NCBI GenBank assembly: GCA_022419385.1
Contig: JAJUBI010000008.1
Span: 2,108,001 to 2,172,000, forward strand
DNA from: Paraconiothyrium sp. Pb-2020
Taxonomy: Eukaryota; Ascomycota; Dothideomycetes; Pleosporales; Didymosphaeriaceae
Length of the DNA stretch: 64,000 bases
Reading direction: 5' to 3'
Positions 59,794-64,000 of the stretch are shown here, piece by piece. Each line of letters opens with the position of its first letter. Position 1 is the first letter of the stretch. The position numbers and the translations under genes are program-made. The notes beneath the pieces are model-generated. The model was not told where the DNA came from, searched no databases, and worked only from the letters and a program-made list of their open reading frames with translations.

Positions 59794-60484
59794 ATGGGCG
59801 ACCTCAAGCAGACCAACCGCGAGACAGGCGAAGCCGAAAATACTCTCTGCCTCCTCGAGATCCACGAAAGAACTCAGCACATGTAAGTCACCTAGTGAGC
59901 TGAATCGTCTACGACTATAGTCCCGCCTTGAAACCCTTACCTCGATAATCGCTAACCGCGCCAACAGCACCAATGCAAACAGAATAAACTCCCCGCTTCT
60001 CCGCCTACCCACCGAAATCCGTGAGACGATCTTCCAGTACGCGACCACTGCAGAAGGCGGCAAAATCTACCTCCGCCTTCCCACCATATACCCAGTAGCC
60101 ATCTTCCTCCCCCAAGTATGCCGTCAGCTCTTAGCCGAAACCGAAACGATGTGCTACGAGCGGAACACGTTCTGCTTCCCAGAGGAGCCGATCGCCTCTT
60201 CCGGCTTGAAAACCTTCAAGATGTATCAATGGATCCGCGAACGTTCGGAGGCACAAAAGCTCGCCCTGCGACAGCTGGAGATAACCTTGCAACGGTACCA
60301 CTTTAATGTCATGGCCAGCCACCTAACATCACAGCTTTACCCGTTCGATCCTGACGTGGAAATGATGAGCGTTGAAGATTTTGCGAAGTACAAAACGGAG
60401 GAGTTGAGCGGGCTGTGTCCGAATATTGAGGCGTTGCATGTCGAGGTGCTTCGCTGGAGCTCCTGGGTGTATTCTGGATGGTAG
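59794..60484 (+). CDS. 2EXR-like fungal protein B
   Basis: Two exons, 59794-59882 and 59968-60484, joined by an 85-bp GTAAGT...ACAG intron in frame, give 201 residues. After a short acidic N-terminus (GDLKQTNRETGEAENTL), exon 2 gives SPLLRLPTEIRETIFQYATT and FLPQVCRQLLAETETMCYERNTFCF, the same two landmarks as its neighbours. It also has a C-terminal Trp-rich end (EVLRWSSWVYSGW). It belongs to the family of small fungal 2EXR/DUF proteins of unknown function. The position of the intron just before the LP.EIR motif is shared with protein A, which supports common ancestry. Confidence 0.75.
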
Positions 60485-60995
60485 CTTCCACGACAAGGAG
60501 GGGCCAAAACGTGATGAAGTGGCCTGTGGGTTATCTGTTTATTCGAAAGATAAAGATCTCGTTGGCGTCTAGCGTGTAGCCGCCCAGTTGAGTTCGTATA
60601 CTCATGCATCGATCTAGCACTTGAGGAGAAGTCGATTGTGGACAAAAGACTTCATGACAAAATGAAGATGACTAGACGACGCGATGTCAATCGAACTCGG
60701 CTGTGAGGTCTCACGAGTAAAGGAGAGCATCGTATTTGATTATTGTTCCAGTTAAGTCATAATTGTCAATCCTCCCGGCTCAGGCATTAGCCCACCAAGC
60801 GTACCCACGAGCCATATACGGCGGCAAAGCATCTTTGCAATGTTCCCAAGATGATCAAATAAAGATTCTCACCCGAACAGAAGCTGCACCCATCACGACT
60901 TCGTACGTTATGAACGAAACGAATGTAGTGCCCTTCACGCGTCTCTTAGTGTACTCTCTTAGATCGACATGTCCTTGAGCAGAGAAACAATCAGA
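60485..60995. other. Convergent spacer between 2EXR-like genes B and C
   Basis: 511 bp between two stop codons. No gene or signal recognised. Confidence 0.4.
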
Positions 60996-61929
60996 TCAGT
61001 CCGAGAAGATAGCCTCGACATCGCCACCTTCCTGCTCCTTGATCAGCGCAGCGACTCGGCCCTTTGCTTGTTGATGTAAGTGCCTGCGCATAGGATCGCC
61101 ACGACAGGGCCACTTAGCCTCGCAGTTGACGACACGAGATGGTACACGAAGCTGCTTGAAATTCGGAAAGAGCTGCTTGAAGCTTCTCTTGTTATCCTTG
61201 TCGAGGTAGTCCTGTAGATCGTGCCAATGAGGCCGGATGGTGGTTACGGCCTTGAACTGAGCTGGGACGAGCTCCCGACACCAACCTTCGAGTGCACCGT
61301 CGGGTCCGTTGTCTCGTCCGAACTTGGCCCAAACTTCACCTACGAACGCGAATTGGTTGTGCGAGTAGCCGAGTGTCGCTGTTTCCTGGTATATTGCACG
61401 GCAGACTTCGGGGAGGTGGAAGGATGTCCTCGGCTGAGTGCGCTTTGGACCATGGTGAGCTACTTTGCCAACATATGCGGAGCCGGTGTCAGTAGCGGAA
61501 ACAACTGAAGCAGTCTTGTCGGTGGTTTCGACTTTGCGAGCCTTGACCTCAACGATGTAACCGCCCATGGCATACTCCCAGATCTTCTCACGGATGTTCT
61601 TGTCGAGACACAGAAGCGGAGACTCGGTAGTGTTACGCTTGACGCTACACAAGAGGCATTAGCGAGCGCATATCAGAGGTACGACAGCCCACTCACGCGG
61701 CCACTAAGTAGGAAGGCGGGTGTTCAACGTCTACCAAGCCGTTGGCTGTGATTTTGACAGGGCAGTGTTTGCCAGATGGGCGCACTGGTCTCTGAAGGGT
61801 CTTCGGCAGTTTCTTAGGGCCGCGCTTCACGCCTGGCTTTGTAACCTTGAATGCTGGGAGCCTGGTTTGTTCCTTCTTCGGAGCTGCGGTTGGTTGACCA
61901 GCGGCCGCGGTATCGCATGTGCTTGCCAT
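60996..61929 (-). CDS. 2EXR-like fungal protein C
   Basis: Two exons on the minus strand, 61697-61929 and 60996-61644, joined by a 52-bp GTGAGT...GTAG intron in frame, give 293 residues. The start ATG 61929 gives MASTCDTAAAGQ; exon 1 is basic (KPGVKRGPKKLPKTLQRPVRPS). Exon 2 has SPLLCLDKNIREKIWEYAMGG, a variant of the LP.EIR..I...A motif, then HLPEVCRAIYQETATLGYSHNQFAF. It is more divergent than A and B and transcribed in the opposite direction. Function unknown. Confidence 0.72.
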
Positions 61930-63006
61930 GGTGTGAGGACGAAGTGTTACTGAAGGGCAACTTGAGAGAGGTAGAGGAGAGGACAAAAGACCTCGACTGG
62001 AGTTGAGCGTGTAGTGTAGGACTGCAGTGATGGTGAATCGGCTGGTGGGTGAACAGCCCAGTCATGTTGATGTCGCTCGCTGATGAGCTACAAAGGTATC
62101 CTCCATGAAAGGGAGAGGGAGAGTGAAGATGAGTGTCGAAGACTCGTTTTTGACCGTGATGTAGCCGCACGCGTTGACACGGCGGAGAAGCATCCTCCAG
62201 TGCCATGCGAGTCCCCGAGACAAGCGCGACCATCACCACCCTTCCGCATTGCAACGTAATCCAGCCCTCTCGACTGGTCGCACACAGGTTCTTCAGGTGT
62301 TTTCAAGGTGCTGGGATACTGCCCAAATTCGTAACGCGTGGTGCGAGCCATGCCCCAAAGAGAGGGGCCTGTCCAATAGATCAGAAGACTCCGAGACGGC
62401 CTACAAGAGCTATTGTAAGTGAAGGAATGAACGAAAATTCAGGGCAGCTGCTCTGTTTATATCTTTCTAACAGAAAGTGAGGGACCTCGTTCGAGGTGAA
62501 GGTACCACGCCAGGTGAAAGCATCAAAGTGGCTCTTACCTTTGCACCATTGTAGGATATGAGGTGATATACACCAACTATCATCCCATCCCATCTCTCAG
62601 TACTCACTGAACGGTTCTGCGCCTTAGTGATCCCGCATAATCAGCCCCCTCAGACACTCTCGAGATCACGTAGCTCCTATAACTCTACGTTATCTCCCGC
62701 CTTCTGCTCCCATCCAGCACCACCGCTCCAACCAGCCCGAAATCCGCATCCCAATCCCAAAAAGTATCACTTCCCTTTAGGATCGCTGCCCCCAACCTCA
62801 CCCCCCACCACCGCCATGCCCACACACCCAATCCGCCACTCACCAACCACCCAGACCATACTCAGCCCATCTTCCCTATACAGTTCCTTATCCCAAACCC
62901 AAAAGCAGAGGCGTCCTGCCCCCAAAACCACCACAAAACCTCCCATCACCCAACCCCAGCTCGCCCCCATCCACACACACTCCTCCGCGCCTCACCCACC
63001 TCCCCC
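61930..63006. other. Intergenic region left of tRNA-Asp
   Basis: About 1.1 kb including the protein C promoter and a C-rich stretch (62630-63000) that creates long Pro/Ser/Thr/His-rich open frames on the plus strand without family features. No gene is supported. Confidence 0.4.
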
Positions 63007-63016
63007 AAAACAAAAA
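63007..63016 (-). terminator. Pol III terminator of tRNA-Asp
   Basis: On the minus strand, TTTTTGTTTT follows the tRNA 3' end by about ten bases. A run of five T is a normal RNA polymerase III stop signal. Confidence 0.7.
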
Positions 63017-63025
63017 GAACGGCTA

Positions 63026-63112
63026 CTCTCCCTCGGGGAATCGAACCCCGGTCTCCCGCGCTCGTTATCCTGCGATGACAAGCGGAAATCATGACCACTA
63101 GACCAAGGAAGA
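63026..63112 (-). tRNA. tRNA-Asp(GUC) with a 15-nt intron
   Basis: The acceptor stem TCTTCCT pairs with AGGGAGA, with one G-T pair, and a G discriminator base, as expected for tRNA-Asp, is encoded. Box A GGTCTAGTGG and box B GGTTCGATTCC are present. The anticodon arm reads TCCGC-TTGTCA, then a 15-base insert (TCGCAGGATAACGAG), then C-GCGGG. Removing the insert gives the seven-base loop TTGTCAC with anticodon GTC; the intron is at the canonical position after base 37. The T arm GGGG-TTCGATT-CCCC is perfect. The mature length is 72 nt. Confidence 0.93.
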
Positions 63113-63908
63113 CATCGTACGACTGACTGGCTGTCTTACTAATCGATGCAATTCCTCAATCCCAATATTATATAACCCTGCGCAAGACAGCGGCTGAAAA
63201 CGAAGGAAACGAGAAGGGTGGCTGGGCGGCGCGACGGGAGAGTGGGGCTGCGGCGTAATTTTATCATCTTGGGCTTCGCGCGCTTCGCTTCGCTGCGTCG
63301 GTCACGTGGGGACGGAGGGGCTTAGTTCTATCGGTGCCTTGCAGAAGTCTTGTGCTACCTTTGTCATACCTATTTTAGCCGATGTACACACTACCTTCTA
63401 GGAGGGTAGATGTTGGCTTTGTTTACTGGTACTCTGGGTCTGGCGGCTTGGTGAAGCTATTAACGTCTACTACTGATTACTATTCCAAGCCTGTTAACTT
63501 CCTGGACTGAATCGCCCGGGAATACCAGGGGTGAAAAGTTAAATTTGGTAGAATGGAGCTAATAATTAGCCTCCTGTAAGATGCAGAATGGGTGAAATGC
63601 TATGAGGAAGGGTTTCGTTCTGGAAAGGTGGTGTGGAAGTTTTGCAAGGTGCAATAACGGGAGTTGGGGATGGGGAAAGGTTTGTGTAAGACGTTAGGTG
63701 CCTTGGTGTAAAGATGGTGTGTCGCTTTATTACAAGTGAGGAGGGGGCAGGCGCGCGGTGCTGACGTCGTGAGACATCGCGTTTGGCTCGGTCTCCCTCA
63801 CCGCACACTGACCAAAGCCATCAACATTATCGGACGTAATCGCACAGCCAGCACGCACGCAACCACCACAAGCAACCGCGCCTTCTTTGCACACATTCAT
63901 TCATCTCA
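63113..63908. other. Intergenic region right of tRNA-Asp, with MITE copy 2
   Basis: It contains the tRNA upstream flank, a GC-rich segment with CGCGCGCTTCGCTTCGCTGCG, then the MITE copy described separately. No protein gene is supported before 63909. Confidence 0.4.
63331..63652. mobile_element. Foldback MITE, copy 2 (diverged)
   Basis: The left end TCGGTGCCTTGCAGAAGTC and right end TTTTGCAAGGTGCA form inverted ends. Internal blocks match copy 1 in the same order: GTTAAATTTGGT, TTAGCCTCCTG, GCAGAATGGGTG, GAAATGCTATGAG and TGGAAAGGTGG. The left arm has lost part of the inverted repeat after CTACCTTTG, and a central segment is longer, giving about 322 bp. No coding capacity. Confidence 0.6.
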
Positions 63909-64000
63909 ATGTCTACTCCATATCTACCCTGCACCCCCCTCCACACACACTTCTCCGTTACTTCTTCTCCTTCGCATGCAGCCCCACCGTCCTCTCCTCA
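63909..64000 (+). CDS. Possible start of a gene, truncated at window edge
   Basis: An ATG at 63909 opens a Pro/Ser/Thr-rich frame (MSTPYLPCTPLHTHFS) that stays open to the last base. It is preceded by a CA-rich, pyrimidine-rich leader like many fungal 5' UTRs. Only about 30 codons are visible, so this may be chance. Confidence 0.25.
   Translation, partial: MSTPYLPCTPLHTHFSVTSSPSHAAPPSSP

Noticed and set aside
62627..63094. 155-codon Pro/Ser/Thr-rich plus-strand frame ending inside the tRNA gene
   Set aside because: It is C-rich low complexity and runs antisense across the tRNA-Asp gene.

Overview
The window is nuclear DNA of a filamentous ascomycete (Pezizomycotina; the gene content fits Dothideomycetes, but I cannot name the species). 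The evidence is many short GT-AG introns of about 42-200 bp, typical fungal families (Zn2Cys6-type regulator, NCS1 permease, HET, DUF7708, DUF1996, 2EXR-like), a tRNA-Asp with a short intron, and no bacterial operon structure. Exon joins below were derived by hand from reading frames and splice signals.

Layout. 1-8.2 kb: the C-terminal part of a fungal transcription factor, an arylsulfotransferase-family protein, an NCS1 purine/cytosine-type permease and a secreted carboxylesterase, a plausible small catabolic or uptake neighbourhood with CCGCGG palindromes in its divergent promoter. 10-11.6 kb: a TDT-family (malic acid/sulfite type) transporter. 14.1-15.4 kb: a seven-exon secreted DUF1996 protein containing a GC-AG intron. 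17.6-19.5 kb: a fusion of a STAND-type N-terminal domain with LIM zinc fingers. 19.5-28.3 kb: gene-poor DNA with a strongly diverged tandem-repeat tract (clearest period about 93-98 bp) and a foldback MITE, a relative of which lies at 63.3 kb.

28.3-38.6 kb is an accessory self/non-self type island: a DUF7708 protein, a convergent AAA ATPase whose stop codon lies 10 bp from it, and two intact HET-domain genes. 40.1-54.1 kb is a core housekeeping block: a Mis18/Yippee-like zinc protein, the RNA exonuclease REX1, VPS33 (HOPS/CORVET SM protein), VTA1 (ESCRT/Vps4 cofactor), and an ER protein disulfide isomerase whose signal peptide is out of frame with its thioredoxin domain as sequenced. 54.3-55.0 kb holds an SDR reductase. 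55.3-57.6 kb holds a third HET gene that looks decayed (frame break plus a missing splice acceptor). 58.1-61.9 kb holds three small 2EXR-like proteins. 63.0 kb holds tRNA-Asp(GUC), followed by the second MITE and perhaps the start of another gene at the right edge.

No gene cluster here is clearly a wholly new system. The most unusual items are the STAND-N/LIM fusion, the DUF7708/AAA convergent pair inside the HET island, the MITE family, and the diverged repeat tract.
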